Assembly: GCF_014652895.1 (NCBI RefSeq) | Contig: NZ_BMZR01000002.1 | Coordinates: 124,001-188,000, forward strand | Origin: Psychrobacter glaciei | Lineage (GTDB): Bacteria; Pseudomonadota; Gammaproteobacteria; Pseudomonadales; Moraxellaceae | Reading direction: 5' to 3' | DNA length: 64,000 bases | In this document: positions 46,240 through 55,399 of the stretch, one piece after another | How the letters are laid out: each line of letters opens with the position of its first letter | Numbering within the stretch: position 1 is the stretch's first letter | The notes under the pieces: model-generated | Told to the model about the DNA's origin: nothing | The model's input: only the letters and a program-made list of their open reading frames with translations | Database searches by the model: none | Program-made: the position numbers and the translations under genes

Positions 46240-47913
46240 TCAGTTTCTTACTTGCGCGGGCTCAGCCACAATAACATTGCTGGCCATATTATCTACTTCA
46301 GACAAGGAGATAGGGCCTGATGGTCTACTATTTGTATTGTTTGTAAGCGCACGGCTATTGGAGTTATTCGGTAAATTGCTAGGCACATTAGTAAGATTGC
46401 CGTTATTGCTACGCACTGGTGTATTGCGGGCTGGTGCGGGCATCATACTATCACCAGTATCGTCATCTGTTGCTTGATACTCTCCAGCACCATTATTGTT
46501 TGCATTGTCGGCAAAATTATTACCATTAACGTTACTGTTACTGTTACTGTTACTGTTACTGTTATAAGCATTGTTTGCAGCGCTGGCATCGGATTCAAAC
46601 TGAGGATTCTGACCATTCATAGCCGTCATATCACCTACTCCGTTACTATTATTGGGCAACGGTAATGGTGCTACACTATCGATCATCAGCGCTGGCGCTA
46701 ACATACGTATGTCAGTGACCAAGCGTTGTAGGAGCATATTGTCTGGCGCTTCCAAGGTCACTCGCTCATTTTGTAAATGCAGTCGAGCAAATGGTGTTGA
46801 TCTCAACATAGTCAGGATATTGGGCAGCACCTCTGCTGGTATACTATTCATACTACTGGCCACGCCTACCTGTATGGTTAACTCGCAAATACTTGCCTGC
46901 TCACCGAAACTTGTATTGAGTGCCTGTTGTAGTATGCTTTGCAACGCTTCATCCCCGACCGTTGCGCTACAAGTATATAGACTACCACTATCATCTACCC
47001 CAACGATTAGCTCAACTGGCGTTAAAACCTGTGCTGCTGGTTCAATGGTAGGCGGAACAACGACTGGGGCGGTGGCCACAGGTTCTACTGGAGTCATGTT
47101 AGGCTTAATTAACAGCGCCCATGCCGCAAAGCCTATCGCTACCATTGCCAGTATCAATAAAAACACCCGTACCAATAAATCATTGCGTTGATTACGGCTA
47201 CGGACTTTCTCTCGCTTCATGCTGCCATTTTCTGCCAAATGATGGTCAGCAGGACTGGTATGCATAACATCAGTAAGATTGTTTAAATTGCTATTGCTAT
47301 GCTTACTTAAATTCACACTAGTATTTGGATGAACACTGCTATTCTCTACGGCAGCTGCTGTCGACGGCGTTATCGCGGTTGTATCAGAAGCGCTGACTTT
47401 GTCCTTTGGCATATCTGGTACGGCTGCTATAGTAGCATCCGCTCTGACACTCGGTGCACCGGATGGTTGATGGATACTTTGAGAGGCCGTGATAAAAGGT
47501 GCTGACCATGTGGGTAAATACTGGCGCAAGGCAGATTGTTCTCTTTGCAAAAACGCAGGCAAAAACTGTCCATTCGCCAGTACTTTTAGCTCACGGTAGG
47601 CCAGTGGCGCAGCATTTATAAGTAACTGTACGGTAGCAAGCTCATCGATATGATGTGTGGCGGCAAGTTCCTGCACTAGAGTTTGCCGCATACTTGGGGC
47701 TTGCCATAGCTGCTCAAAGAGAGGAGTTTCTGGCACGCTATCAGCAACCACGACTTGATCCGATCTTAGCAACTGCGAATAAACTTCTGGCAAAGCCAAG
47801 CGGGCTACCAAAATCGCATAAAACTGCTCGAGGAGGCAGACATGGGCGACGCTGCTATTATCACCCAACACAGCTGGCGTGACATGTTGTTCTAGTTGCT
47901 CAATAATACTCAT
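46240..47913 (-). CDS. Paralogue of the OmpA-domain protein lacking the OmpA domain
   Basis: A 557-residue predicted membrane protein. Its first 140 residues match the N-terminus of the 44100 protein (VTPAVLGDN, LLEQFYAILVARLA, INAAPLAYRELK), and the post-membrane domain also matches (GSLYTCSATVGDEALQS, SFGEQASICEL). The membrane helix is at about 247-268, after a long Ser/Asn/Thr-rich linker. In place of the OmpA domain there is an Asn/Ser-rich low-complexity tail with an (SN)n run encoded by a hexanucleotide repeat. Its function is unknown. It looks like a duplicate that lost its wall-binding end. Confidence 0.75.
   Translation of the reverse strand: MSIIEQLEQHVTPAVLGDNSSVAHVCLLEQFYAILVARLALPEVYSQLLRSDQVVVADSVPETPLFEQLWQAPSMRQTLVQELAATHHIDELATVQLLINAAPLAYRELKVLANGQFLPAFLQREQSALRQYLPTWSAPFITASQSIHQPSGAPSVRADATIAAVPDMPKDKVSASDTTAITPSTAAAVENSSVHPNTSVNLSKHSNSNLNNLTDVMHTSPADHHLAENGSMKREKVRSRNQRNDLLVRVFLLILAMVAIGFAAWALLIKPNMTPVEPVATAPVVVPPTIEPAAQVLTPVELIVGVDDSGSLYTCSATVGDEALQSILQQALNTSFGEQASICELTIQVGVASSMNSIPAEVLPNILTMLRSTPFARLHLQNERVTLEAPDNMLLQRLVTDIRMLAPALMIDSVAPLPLPNNSNGVGDMTAMNGQNPQFESDASAANNAYNSNSNSNSNSNVNGNNFADNANNNGAGEYQATDDDTGDSMMPAPARNTPVRSNNGNLTNVPSNLPNNSNSRALTNNTNSRPSGPISLSEVDNMASNVIVAEPAQVRN
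46531..46563. repeat. Hexanucleotide microsatellite inside the paralogue gene
   Basis: GTTACT is repeated five times plus GTT (plus strand), encoding alternating Ser-Asn on the minus strand. The six-base period keeps the frame, so slippage would change length and not switch the gene off. Confidence 0.9.
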
Positions 47914-48443
47914 AACTGACGGCCTCTACCGGCTTTAATGTTTAAATATATAAAAGAAGTAAATCGTTTTTTTATCCGCTTTGCTTAATGCCTGTACTTT
48001 AAATGTCTGTACTTTATAAGTCGCGCCCTATAAAACGGCTGCGCTGTTGGTAGTTATTGCTATGCGTCGCTTATATGAACGACTTTATCTTATCTCAAAT
48101 ATATATGCAGACTTAAGTTTATTTTTAAGGCGCGGTAGACTGCTTGCTACAAATACATTTAGCATTAACGTTACGGTCAGTATACGAAGCATTACTTACT
48201 CTCTTTTATACACTGTTATATTGTTAATAATAAATGATTATTAAAGCACAGTTCTCTACATAATGGGTTTTTGACTTACCCTGATCGTTGCTGAATCGAT
48301 GATCAGCAATCATTATGGGCACTGTCATATCACTACTTATTATTGATTGTCTTACCCAGTGGTTATTTAGCCATCGCATTTAGGCGGTTCACCCTGTTGT
48401 ATATACCACAATCACACACTAGGCTCGGCCTAAGGATTACCCT
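47914..48443. other. Intergenic region upstream of the rhomboid gene
   Basis: 530 bp, AT-rich. Divergent promoters expected for the paralogue gene and the rhomboid gene. No repeat or gene recognised. Confidence 0.45.
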
Positions 48444-49052
48444 TTGCTTAACCATACGACCCTTATCATCATTATCACTGTTATTGTCAGCTTGTTGGCT
48501 TGGCAAAACAAGACACTATTCAATCGACTCATTTTTTATCCACCCGCGGTAAATAATGGTCAATGGGATCGTTTTGTGACCCACGGTTTTATTCATGCTG
48601 ACAGTATGCACTTACTGTTTAATATGTTTACCTTGTATTTTTTCGGTCGTGCTATCGAAGGGTTATATCAATCATTTTTATTCGGTTATGGTTTCGTGGT
48701 GTTTTATGTGTTGGCTATCATTATCGCGATGATTCCAAGTTATATTAAAAATAAAAACAATGCCAGCTATCTCAGCCTTGGCGCATCAGGCGGTGTATCA
48801 GCGGTATTATTTGCCTTTATCTTGCTGGCACCTTGGGAAAAAATCTATTTATTTGCAGTCGTTCCTATCCCAGCGATATTATTTGCTGTCGCTTACGTGG
48901 CTTATAGCATTTATGCGGACAAACGCGGTGGCTCAAACATCAATCACATGGCGCATCTGTGGGGCGGCGCGTTTGGCATAGTCGCCACTATTATTCTGGA
49001 GCCACAAGTGCTCCCGCATTTTTTAAACGCGTTATTATCGCCAAGCCTTTAA
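48444..49052 (+). CDS. Rhomboid family intramembrane serine protease
   Basis: A 202-residue polytopic protein with about six hydrophobic helices. It has the WDRFVTHGFIHADSMHLLFNM segment (HxxxxHxxxN-like), nucleophile Ser115 in GASGG and catalytic His171 in NHMAHLWGG. Rhomboids cut single-pass membrane proteins within the bilayer. The start is a TTG preceded by AAGGA at seven bases; no ATG lies near the beginning. Substrate not known. The gene appears monocistronic, ending before a hairpin at 49085. Confidence 0.88.
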   Translation: MLNHTTLIIIITVIVSLLAWQNKTLFNRLIFYPPAVNNGQWDRFVTHGFIHADSMHLLFNMFTLYFFGRAIEGLYQSFLFGYGFVVFYVLAIIIAMIPSYIKNKNNASYLSLGASGGVSAVLFAFILLAPWEKIYLFAVVPIPAILFAVAYVAYSIYADKRGGSNINHMAHLWGGAFGIVATIILEPQVLPHFLNALLSPSL

Positions 49053-49084
49053 AGTATGATTTTTAGAGGTCTGTTTTAAGAAAG

Positions 49085-49123
49085 AAGCGTCACCTGGTTA
49101 AACCACTTAAGTAAGTGACGCTT
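49085..49123. terminator. Hairpin after the rhomboid gene
   Basis: AAGCGTCAC/GTGACGCTT stem with a 21-base loop. No strong T-run, so a weak terminator call. Confidence 0.45.
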
Positions 49124-49220
49124 AAATCTAAATCAGTTAAAAAAATTTAACTCTTTTTTAATTTCGTCGCGTTGCTCGGCATGTCGAGCAATTTTATACT
49201 TTAAGATTAGACAGTGACTT

Positions 49221-50186
49221 ATGATTATAGATATTATCGGTGATATTCACGGTTATGCAGACAAGCTAGTGGGTCTGCTTACCCAGCTAGGCTATCGCCA
49301 TAACGGACAGTACTTCGTGCCGCCAGCAGGTCATCGGGCATTATTTATCGGTGATTTGATCGACCGTGGGTCGCAGCAGTTGACCACGTTAGAAATCGTT
49401 TTTGCCATGCTGGATGCGAATGTTGCCGATGCAGTGATGGGCAATCATGAATACAATGCTTTAGCCTTTGCGACTCTCGACCCTAACAATCCTCAGGAAT
49501 ATTTACGCTCACACAATGAGACACATACGCGCCAACACGAGGCTTTTCTCGCAGAAGTGCCTTTTGGCTCCAAAAGCCATCGCTATTGGCTTGAGCGGTT
49601 ATATGAAATTCCCTTATGGCTTGAAACTGACTATGCTTGCTTTGTGCATGCTTGTTGGGATGTGGACAGCATGGCGGTATTAGCACCCTTATTGACTGCT
49701 GATAACTGCTTAACACCCAAAGGACTTGTCGTAACTGCCCAAGAGCATAGCGAGAATTTTGAAGCGTTGGAGAGAGTATTAAAAGGTGTAGAGACACCGC
49801 TACCTGATGGCATGGTGATGGTTGATAAAGAAGGTACCGAGCGCACACGAGTGCGGGTACGTTGGTGGCTTGAAGGTCTTAACGAGCGTACGCTATATGA
49901 GGTTGCACGTGCCCCCTCCTCCGCATTGGCACAAATTCCAGTAGATGCTTTGGCAGAAAATATCAATTTTGCGCTCAAAACCGATAAACCTGTATTCGTC
50001 GGTCATTATTGGCTAACTGGGACACCTGAACCATTGAGTCCACAAGTTGCTTGTACTGATTATTCGGCAGCGGTAGATAGTGGTTATCTAACAGGCTATC
50101 AGCTCGATACCGAGCAGCCTTTGCCACTTAAAGCCAACAATTTTGTGCAATATCGCCATGATAAAGACCCAGTGATACAGTCATAA
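49221..50186 (+). CDS. Calcineurin-like metallophosphoesterase
   Basis: A 321-residue cytoplasmic phosphoesterase with metal-binding motifs GDIHG (7-11), GDLIDRG (44-50) and GNHE (74-77), and a later GHYWLTG that supplies His ligands. The fold and motif spacing are those of PrpE/ApaH-like enzymes (protein phosphatase or dinucleoside polyphosphate hydrolase). Substrate cannot be decided from sequence. It precedes purE by 99 bp and could be read through into it. Confidence 0.85.
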   Translation: MIIDIIGDIHGYADKLVGLLTQLGYRHNGQYFVPPAGHRALFIGDLIDRGSQQLTTLEIVFAMLDANVADAVMGNHEYNALAFATLDPNNPQEYLRSHNETHTRQHEAFLAEVPFGSKSHRYWLERLYEIPLWLETDYACFVHACWDVDSMAVLAPLLTADNCLTPKGLVVTAQEHSENFEALERVLKGVETPLPDGMVMVDKEGTERTRVRVRWWLEGLNERTLYEVARAPSSALAQIPVDALAENINFALKTDKPVFVGHYWLTGTPEPLSPQVACTDYSAAVDSGYLTGYQLDTEQPLPLKANNFVQYRHDKDPVIQS

Positions 50187-50285
50187 TCGAAATACCATTT
50201 CACTCGCTTTAGCATTAATCGGCAAACTTGGCTTTACGAAGGCGGCAAAACTTTTGTATGATGGTCGTTTTGAGGATATCAAAGC

Positions 50286-50846
50286 ATGAGTACCCAATCA
50301 GCTAGTGTTAACTCTGTTGAGCAAAACAGTCCAATCGCCTCTCCTGCTGGTCAACCAAAAGTTGGCATTATCATGGGCTCGCAGTCTGATTGGGCAACCA
50401 TGAGCGCCGCTGCGCAATTGCTTGCAGACTTTGATATCGCTTTTGATTGTGAAGTGGTATCAGCACACCGTACGCCTGACCGATTATTTGACTATGCCAA
50501 AAATGCTAAAGGTAATGGTTTACAAGTTATTATCGCTGGGGCTGGTGGCGCTGCTCACTTGCCGGGTATGTGTGCCAGTCAAACGCCGCTACCAGTATTT
50601 GGTGTCCCTGTAAAATCCTCGATGCTCAGTGGTTGGGACAGCTTGTTATCTATCGTACAAATGCCAAAAGGTGTTGCGGTTGGTACTTTAGCAATTGGGG
50701 CGGCAGGTGCTTATAATGCAGCATTGCTGGCGATTCAAGTCTTGGCCTTGCATGACGACGCAATCGCTACTAAGCTGGATACTCTACGCCAAACACAAAC
50801 CGAAACCATCCTTGCCAGCCCAACACCGGGCATTATCAACAGTTAA
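50286..50846 (+). CDS. purE: 5-(Carboxyamino)imidazole ribonucleotide mutase
   Basis: Purine synthesis enzyme that moves the carboxyl group of N5-CAIR to give CAIR. The 186-residue protein has the family motifs IIMGSQSDW (28-36) and SAHRTP (59-64, with catalytic His61), [13 protein letters not shown], and PVKSS. The N-terminus is extended by about 24 residues compared with E. coli PurE. It is the partner of purK, but a mobile-element-like insert and a terminator hairpin separate the two genes. Confidence 0.95.
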   Translation: MSTQSASVNSVEQNSPIASPAGQPKVGIIMGSQSDWATMSAAAQLLADFDIAFDCEVVSAHRTPDRLFDYAKNAKGNGLQVIIAGAGGAAHLPGMCASQTPLPVFGVPVKSSMLSGWDSLLSIVQMPKGVAVGTLAIGAAGAYNAALLAIQVLALHDDAIATKLDTLRQTQTETILASPTPGIINS

Positions 50847-50954
50847 AAAGTACAACTGAGTTGATGATAGTTTCTAAAAAAACACGAAGACCCATTATCT
50901 GATTATAAATGTTCTAAACTTGATATTTATGCTTAGATGAGTTCTACTAAATAC

Positions 50955-50977
50955 AAGGTGCATACAGTGCACCTTTT
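50955..50977 (+). terminator. Terminator-like hairpin after purE
   Basis: AAGGTGCA/TGCACCTT stem with T4. It lies in the purE-purK gap upstream of the inverted-repeat element, so purK may need its own promoter. Confidence 0.6.
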
Positions 50978-51009
50978 CCTATTTTAATAGATTAGATTTC
51001 AGATCTAAA

Positions 51010-51290
51010 TAGGGTCTGTTGAACATTCAAATGTGGAACTGGCAGTGGCTATTTTTTAGACAATACGCAGTGAAATTTTTGACGCCTAGTCGTTCTAGGG
51101 TAGACAATTTCGCCATGTATTGGCACAAAATAGCCCTGCCCTGAAAGGCTGATGCTAAAATCACCCCAAACGTTGTTGTAAACCTAGCTAAGGTCTCGAC
51201 ATTATCGTCGGTTTACGCCTGATTTGATAAAACGTTTGATACGATTTTAGCGATCAGCAATCCTAATATTTGAATGTTCAACAGACCCTA
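51010..51290. mobile_element. MITE-like element with 23-bp terminal inverted repeats (281 bp)
   Basis: The left end (51010-51032, TAGGGTCTGTTGAACATTCA...) is a perfect inverted copy of the right end (51268-51290). TA is at each outer edge, compatible with a TA target-site duplication. No ORF of useful size lies inside, so it is non-autonomous. A 41-bp copy of its left end is at 35561. Confidence 0.9.
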
Positions 51291-51332
51291 AACCGAATAC
51301 CCTTTATTCATTTTTAATTCAAAGAGCCTGCC

Positions 51333-52709
51333 ATGACCACAGCGAACGCTTATCCTGTTACCCAAACCATTCGTACTATCGGTATTTTAGGCGGTGGTCA
51401 GCTTGGCATGATGCTTGCCGAAGCGGCCATGCCTCTAGGCTATCAGTGTGTGTTTTTAGAAGACAATGCCGACTGCCCTGCCAGCCTTTACGGGCGCGTC
51501 TTTCATAGCGAGCAATTAGAAGCCTTTATTGCCGCGGCCGATGTATTTACATTGGAGTTTGAAAACACACCGACGGCGACGGTTGAACAACTGGCCAATT
51601 TATCAACATCTGGTAGCAAGCAAGGTATGTTTCCGCCACCGATTGCCCTTGATATCGCCCAAGATCGCTTAAAAGAAAAGCAGATGTTTAATGCCCTTGA
51701 TATCGCCACCGTCCCTTTTAAAGCAGTCAACTCGGAAGCCGAGCTACAGCAAGCTTGCAGTGAGCTTGGACTGCCCATCGTCCTCAAGACCAGCCGCGGC
51801 GGTTATGATGGCAAAGGTCAATTTGTCATTAAGCAAGACAGCGATATCAAAGCCGCCTGGCAAGACCTCAAAGACGCTGTCAGTGGTAAAGGTGAGCTGA
51901 CACCAACGCCCGCGCCATTGATTGCAGAAGGTTTTATTCATTTTAGTCGTGAGGTCTCTATTATCGCGGCACGAGGACAGAACGGTCAGGTACGCTGTTA
52001 CGATTTAGTTGAAAACCATCATCATCAGGGTGTTTTGGCCAAGACCCAAGCACCCGCGGTTGGGACTAGCCATTTATTTAAGCAAGCGACCGATGCGATT
52101 ACCACGGTCATGAATCATTTGGGTTATGTGGGCGTGATGGCGCTTGAGCTGTTCGTTACCAAAGACGCGCGTGGCAATGACGCTGTACTCGCCAATGAGA
52201 TTGCGCCGCGTGTACACAATTCTGGACACTGGAGTATTGAAGGCGCTGTTACCAGTCAATTTGAAAACCATATTCGTGCCGTGGTCAATTTACCATTAGG
52301 TGATACAGACAATGTTCATCCAGCGATTATGCTCAACGTCTTAGGGCAATATCCTGATATCAGCGCCGTGCTAGCTATCGATGGCGCACATTATCATAGT
52401 TATCATAAGGCTGAACGCGAGGATCGAAAAATTGCACACATCACATTGATGCCCAATGATGTTGCCGATTTAGAGCCTGCATTAGCCAAACTCGTCGCGG
52501 TACTTCCCAATAAAGTTGGTCTTGATAAAAAATTAGCCTCTGGTGTCATCGATAATCAGCCAAAAGTGACAGATCATTCGGCGGTTATAGCAGCTGATAA
52601 AACGTCTAAAGACAGCAACGACACGGTTAAAAATGATAACGCTATTAAAGACAGCCAAACTAAGCCAGTTATAGAGGCTAAATCAAAAACAGAGAAGGCT
52701 AAAAAATAA
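51333..52709 (+). CDS. purK: 5-(Carboxyamino)imidazole ribonucleotide synthase
   Basis: ATP-grasp enzyme that makes N5-CAIR from AIR, bicarbonate and ATP. Motifs: GILGGGQLGMMLAEAAMPLG, LEFENTP, KTSRGGYDGKGQFVIK and the metal-binding NEIAPRVHNSGHWS. The core ends near residue 390; the remaining ~65 residues are a Lys/Asp/Ser-rich disordered extension (total 458 against about 355-380 in typical PurK). Its stop overlaps the start of the next gene by one base. The promoter is unclear because the element at 51010 lies just upstream. Confidence 0.94.
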   Translation: MTTANAYPVTQTIRTIGILGGGQLGMMLAEAAMPLGYQCVFLEDNADCPASLYGRVFHSEQLEAFIAAADVFTLEFENTPTATVEQLANLSTSGSKQGMFPPPIALDIAQDRLKEKQMFNALDIATVPFKAVNSEAELQQACSELGLPIVLKTSRGGYDGKGQFVIKQDSDIKAAWQDLKDAVSGKGELTPTPAPLIAEGFIHFSREVSIIAARGQNGQVRCYDLVENHHHQGVLAKTQAPAVGTSHLFKQATDAITTVMNHLGYVGVMALELFVTKDARGNDAVLANEIAPRVHNSGHWSIEGAVTSQFENHIRAVVNLPLGDTDNVHPAIMLNVLGQYPDISAVLAIDGAHYHSYHKAEREDRKIAHITLMPNDVADLEPALAKLVAVLPNKVGLDKKLASGVIDNQPKVTDHSAVIAADKTSKDSNDTVKNDNAIKDSQTKPVIEAKSKTEKAKK

Positions 52710-53158
52710 TGCAAATTTGGGTGGATGCTGATTCGGTGCCATTAATTGCCAAAGATTTGATTATCAAAACGGCTGAACGGACGCAGACAATGGCTATTTT
52801 TGTCGCCAATCAGCCAATTAAGCTGCGTAAGTCTCCGTTGCTCATCATGACGGTAGTGCCATCAGGATTTGATAAAGCGGATGACTATATCGTAGAACAA
52901 ATACAGCCAGGCGATCTTGCGATTACCAGTGATATTCCTTTGGCCAATGACATTTTGGACAAAGGTGGCATGGTACTGACCACACGCGGTATGGTCTATG
53001 ACAAAAACAATATCAAGCAAAAGCTCAATATGCGCGATTTTATGGATACCATGCGCGGTACTGGTGTGCTAGAGCTACAAGAGATGAGTGGACAAAAACC
53101 ATACGGCGACCGTGATAAAAAAGCCTTTGCCGATGGTCTAAATCGTTTAGTACGTTAA
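52709..53158 (+). CDS. YaiI/YqxD family protein (DUF188)
   Basis: A 149-residue cytoplasmic protein of the UPF0178/DUF188 family with a PIN-like or NYN-like N-terminus (IWVDADSVPLIAKDLIIKTA) and the family segment GDLAITSDIPLANDILDKG. The TAATG overlap with purK implies translational coupling. Conserved acidic residues (Asp5, Asp7 and the later Asp of TSDIPLA) could bind metal as in nucleases, but the family has no confirmed biochemical activity known to me. Confidence 0.9.
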   Translation: MQIWVDADSVPLIAKDLIIKTAERTQTMAIFVANQPIKLRKSPLLIMTVVPSGFDKADDYIVEQIQPGDLAITSDIPLANDILDKGGMVLTTRGMVYDKNNIKQKLNMRDFMDTMRGTGVLELQEMSGQKPYGDRDKKAFADGLNRLVR

Positions 53159-53347
53159 TTTTTAATAATGCTATTTCCCTTCCACCCACTCTAAACCTCT
53201 CATAGCCTGTGCTCTTTGCAAACCGTATACAATCATAACCAAACACTATGCAATCGGCACGCTTCATAACGAAGTGTGCCAACCATTCTTGTTACGCTAC
53301 ATTCAGTTTTTACAACAACAGTAACGTACATAAGAATAGGAATGACT

Positions 53348-53986
53348 ATGAAAATTTTAGTAATTGGCGCAAGCGGTCGAGTAGGAACAGATTTGGTCAA
53401 GCAGTTATTGGCTGATAATCACCAAGTGGTAGGCACGACCCGTCAACAAGAAAAATTGTTCAGTGATGACAATTATAGCCAGTTGGATTTAGACATTACG
53501 GCTCAAAAAGACGCGATTCAGAAGCAAATCGATCAAGATATCGATGCGGTTTATTTTGTAGCTGGTTCTGGTGGTAAAGATATCTTAGAAGTCGATTTAC
53601 ATGGTGCGATCAAAACCATGCAAGCGGTACAGGACAAAGGTATCAAACGCTACATCATGCTCAGTACAGTGTTCTCATTAGACACCAAAAAATGGGACGA
53701 GCTAGGACTTGGCGACTTAAAAGGCTATTACATCTCTAAGCACTATGCCGATCAGTGGTTGGTAAATAACAGCAGCCTTGACTACACTATCGTACAAGCA
53801 GCGGCGCTAAAAGAACGCGAAGCGACTGGCAAAATTATCGTCAACGACAACAATTCTGGTGAAAATTCGATTGCAGACGTTGCCGCTACTTTAGTGGCTG
53901 TATTAAACGCGAGCAATACAACCAAAAAAGTCTTTGGTATGCATAACGGTGAGACAGCAATCGATGAAGCTGTAGCCAGTGTATAA
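53348..53986 (+). CDS. NAD(P)-binding SDR-like protein
   Basis: A 212-residue protein of the atypical short-chain dehydrogenase family (NAD(P)H-binding/NmrA-like). It starts MKILVIGASGRVGTDLVKQL with the GASGRVG dinucleotide loop. DAVYFVAGSGGKDILEVDLHG and KRYIMLSTVFSL follow. AGGA lies six bases before the ATG at 53348, so the longer frames to 53276 or 53342 are not used here. Such proteins bind NADPH and often reduce or sense it; the substrate is not known. It is followed by two hairpins. Confidence 0.85.
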   Translation: MKILVIGASGRVGTDLVKQLLADNHQVVGTTRQQEKLFSDDNYSQLDLDITAQKDAIQKQIDQDIDAVYFVAGSGGKDILEVDLHGAIKTMQAVQDKGIKRYIMLSTVFSLDTKKWDELGLGDLKGYYISKHYADQWLVNNSSLDYTIVQAAALKEREATGKIIVNDNNSGENSIADVAATLVAVLNASNTTKKVFGMHNGETAIDEAVASV

Positions 53987-54007
53987 GCTTATTTGATAAT
54001 AGCTCAT

Positions 54008-54032
54008 AAAAATCTAACAATATTAGATTTTT
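54008..54032 (+). terminator. First hairpin after the SDR-like gene
   Basis: AAAAATCTAA/TTAGATTTTT stem with a five-base loop. Confidence 0.65.
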
Positions 54033-54045
54033 AAAAAGCTTAAAA

Positions 54046-54103
54046 GAAGGGTCACTTATTTATTGGCGAGCGTTCAAACAGCCAATCGATAAGTGACCCT
54101 TTT
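54046..54103. terminator. Second, long hairpin after the SDR-like gene
   Basis: AAGGGTCACTTAT..ATTGGC pairs with GCCAAT..ATAAGTGACCCTT around a 13-base loop, then T-rich sequence. Confidence 0.7.
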
Positions 54104-54200
54104 GCTTTATACGGTATTCAAAATCAGTAAGGAAAGTGATTATTTAAACTGGGTACGCCTAACACTTTATCTCATTGATACATATAGTAAGAGCACTTTT

Positions 54201-54289
54201 AAACCGCTACGGTGTTACCCGTCCTAGATGTACTCAGTTTACTATCTGCGGTCGGTCGCCTTGTAGCGATTCCAACATTCCTTGACTAT
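54201..54289 (-). repeat. Dispersed intergenic repeat, copy 2 (89 bp)
   Basis: Reverse-complement match to 575-663; lies between the SDR-like gene and epmA. Confidence 0.75.
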
Positions 54290-54304
54290 ACAGTGTCGGC
54301 TATA

Positions 54305-55342
54305 TTACGCCAAACCACTCGGAAACGGAATGACGTCCTCTAAGCTATTCGCCCCTGTTATCACCATGAGCAATCTATCGATACCGACGGCGATACCGCT
54401 ACAGGGTATCAAGTCATCGGATGCTGCCAATAAGTGCTCATCGATTGGCATGACTGGCAGGTTATGACGCTGACGCAATTGATTGTCTTGCTCAAAGCGT
54501 GCCCTTAATGCCTGCCCATCTGCCAGCTCGTCATAAGCATTGGCAATCTCAATACCACTGATATATAACTCAAAGCGCTTAGCCACCTTATTACCGTCTT
54601 TATCTAAAGCCGTTTTTGCTAATGCTGCCGTTGCTGGCGGATATTCTATAATCAAAGTCGGTAGATCGTGACCCAAGTTTGGCTCGACTGCATGGCTGAA
54701 CAATAGGTCCAACCAACTTTGACGAATATCTTCTTCACTATTGGTTGCGCTGCTTTCTACACTATTAAAATCAAAACCGGTCAACCCTTTATCCTCTGCC
54801 ACTGCTTGTAGAGCGGCTAGACTAGCCGTCAGCGGATGTATGCCGACGAAGTCCATAAAGGCATCCACATAGCGGTAATGGTTCATCACAATCGGATAGC
54901 CATAGAGCGCTTCTAGTAGTTCGCCAAGCTCAGCCGCCATATCGGCTAAGCTATAATGTGGCTGATACCATTCCAGCATAGTGAATTCAATATTGTGACG
55001 TACGCCTATCTCATTATCTCGAAAAACGGGACAAATCTGATAAATAGGCACTTGCCAGCTAGCCAGTAAACGCTTCATGGCAAATTCAGGTGACGTATGC
55101 AGGTAATAAGTACAAGGTCGATCTTGATAGGTAACTTGCGCAGCGACGGACTGCAAAAAAGTATCTGTATTGCCAGCTTGCGACAGTAGCGGCGTTTGCA
55201 CTTCTAGTACTTGCCGCTTATTAAAAAACTGACGAATATCCTGCATGAATTGCGCACGCTGCTGCGCCATACCTAGCGTCATGGTGGGTGCGTAGCTGGG
55301 CTTAGCATCTGGCTTAACAGAAGAATTGATTGATTGATTCAT
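54305..55342 (-). CDS. epmA: Elongation factor P lysine ligase (PoxA/GenX)
   Basis: Class II aminoacyl-tRNA-synthetase paralogue (345 residues) that attaches (R)-beta-lysine to a lysine of elongation factor P. It has the LysRS-like catalytic core without the tRNA anticodon-binding domain: YYLHTSPEFAMKRLL, ICPVFRDNEIGVRHNIEFTMLEWY (motif 2) and GIAVGIDRLLMVITG (motif 3). The neighbouring efp and epmB genes are not in the window. It is the last gene of a three-gene minus-strand operon after pdxB. Confidence 0.93.
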   Translation of the reverse strand: MNQSINSSVKPDAKPSYAPTMTLGMAQQRAQFMQDIRQFFNKRQVLEVQTPLLSQAGNTDTFLQSVAAQVTYQDRPCTYYLHTSPEFAMKRLLASWQVPIYQICPVFRDNEIGVRHNIEFTMLEWYQPHYSLADMAAELGELLEALYGYPIVMNHYRYVDAFMDFVGIHPLTASLAALQAVAEDKGLTGFDFNSVESSATNSEEDIRQSWLDLLFSHAVEPNLGHDLPTLIIEYPPATAALAKTALDKDGNKVAKRFELYISGIEIANAYDELADGQALRARFEQDNQLRQRHNLPVMPIDEHLLAASDDLIPCSGIAVGIDRLLMVITGANSLEDVIPFPSGLA

Positions 55343-55399
55343 GACTATTTACTGTGGCTGATGAATAATAAAAATAGGTTTGCAAACTGAGGGTTGGCT

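Noticed and set aside
46531..46563. Hexanucleotide repeat as a phase-variation switch
   Set aside because: Six-base units never shift the frame, so it cannot act as an on/off switch; kept only as a length-variable tract.
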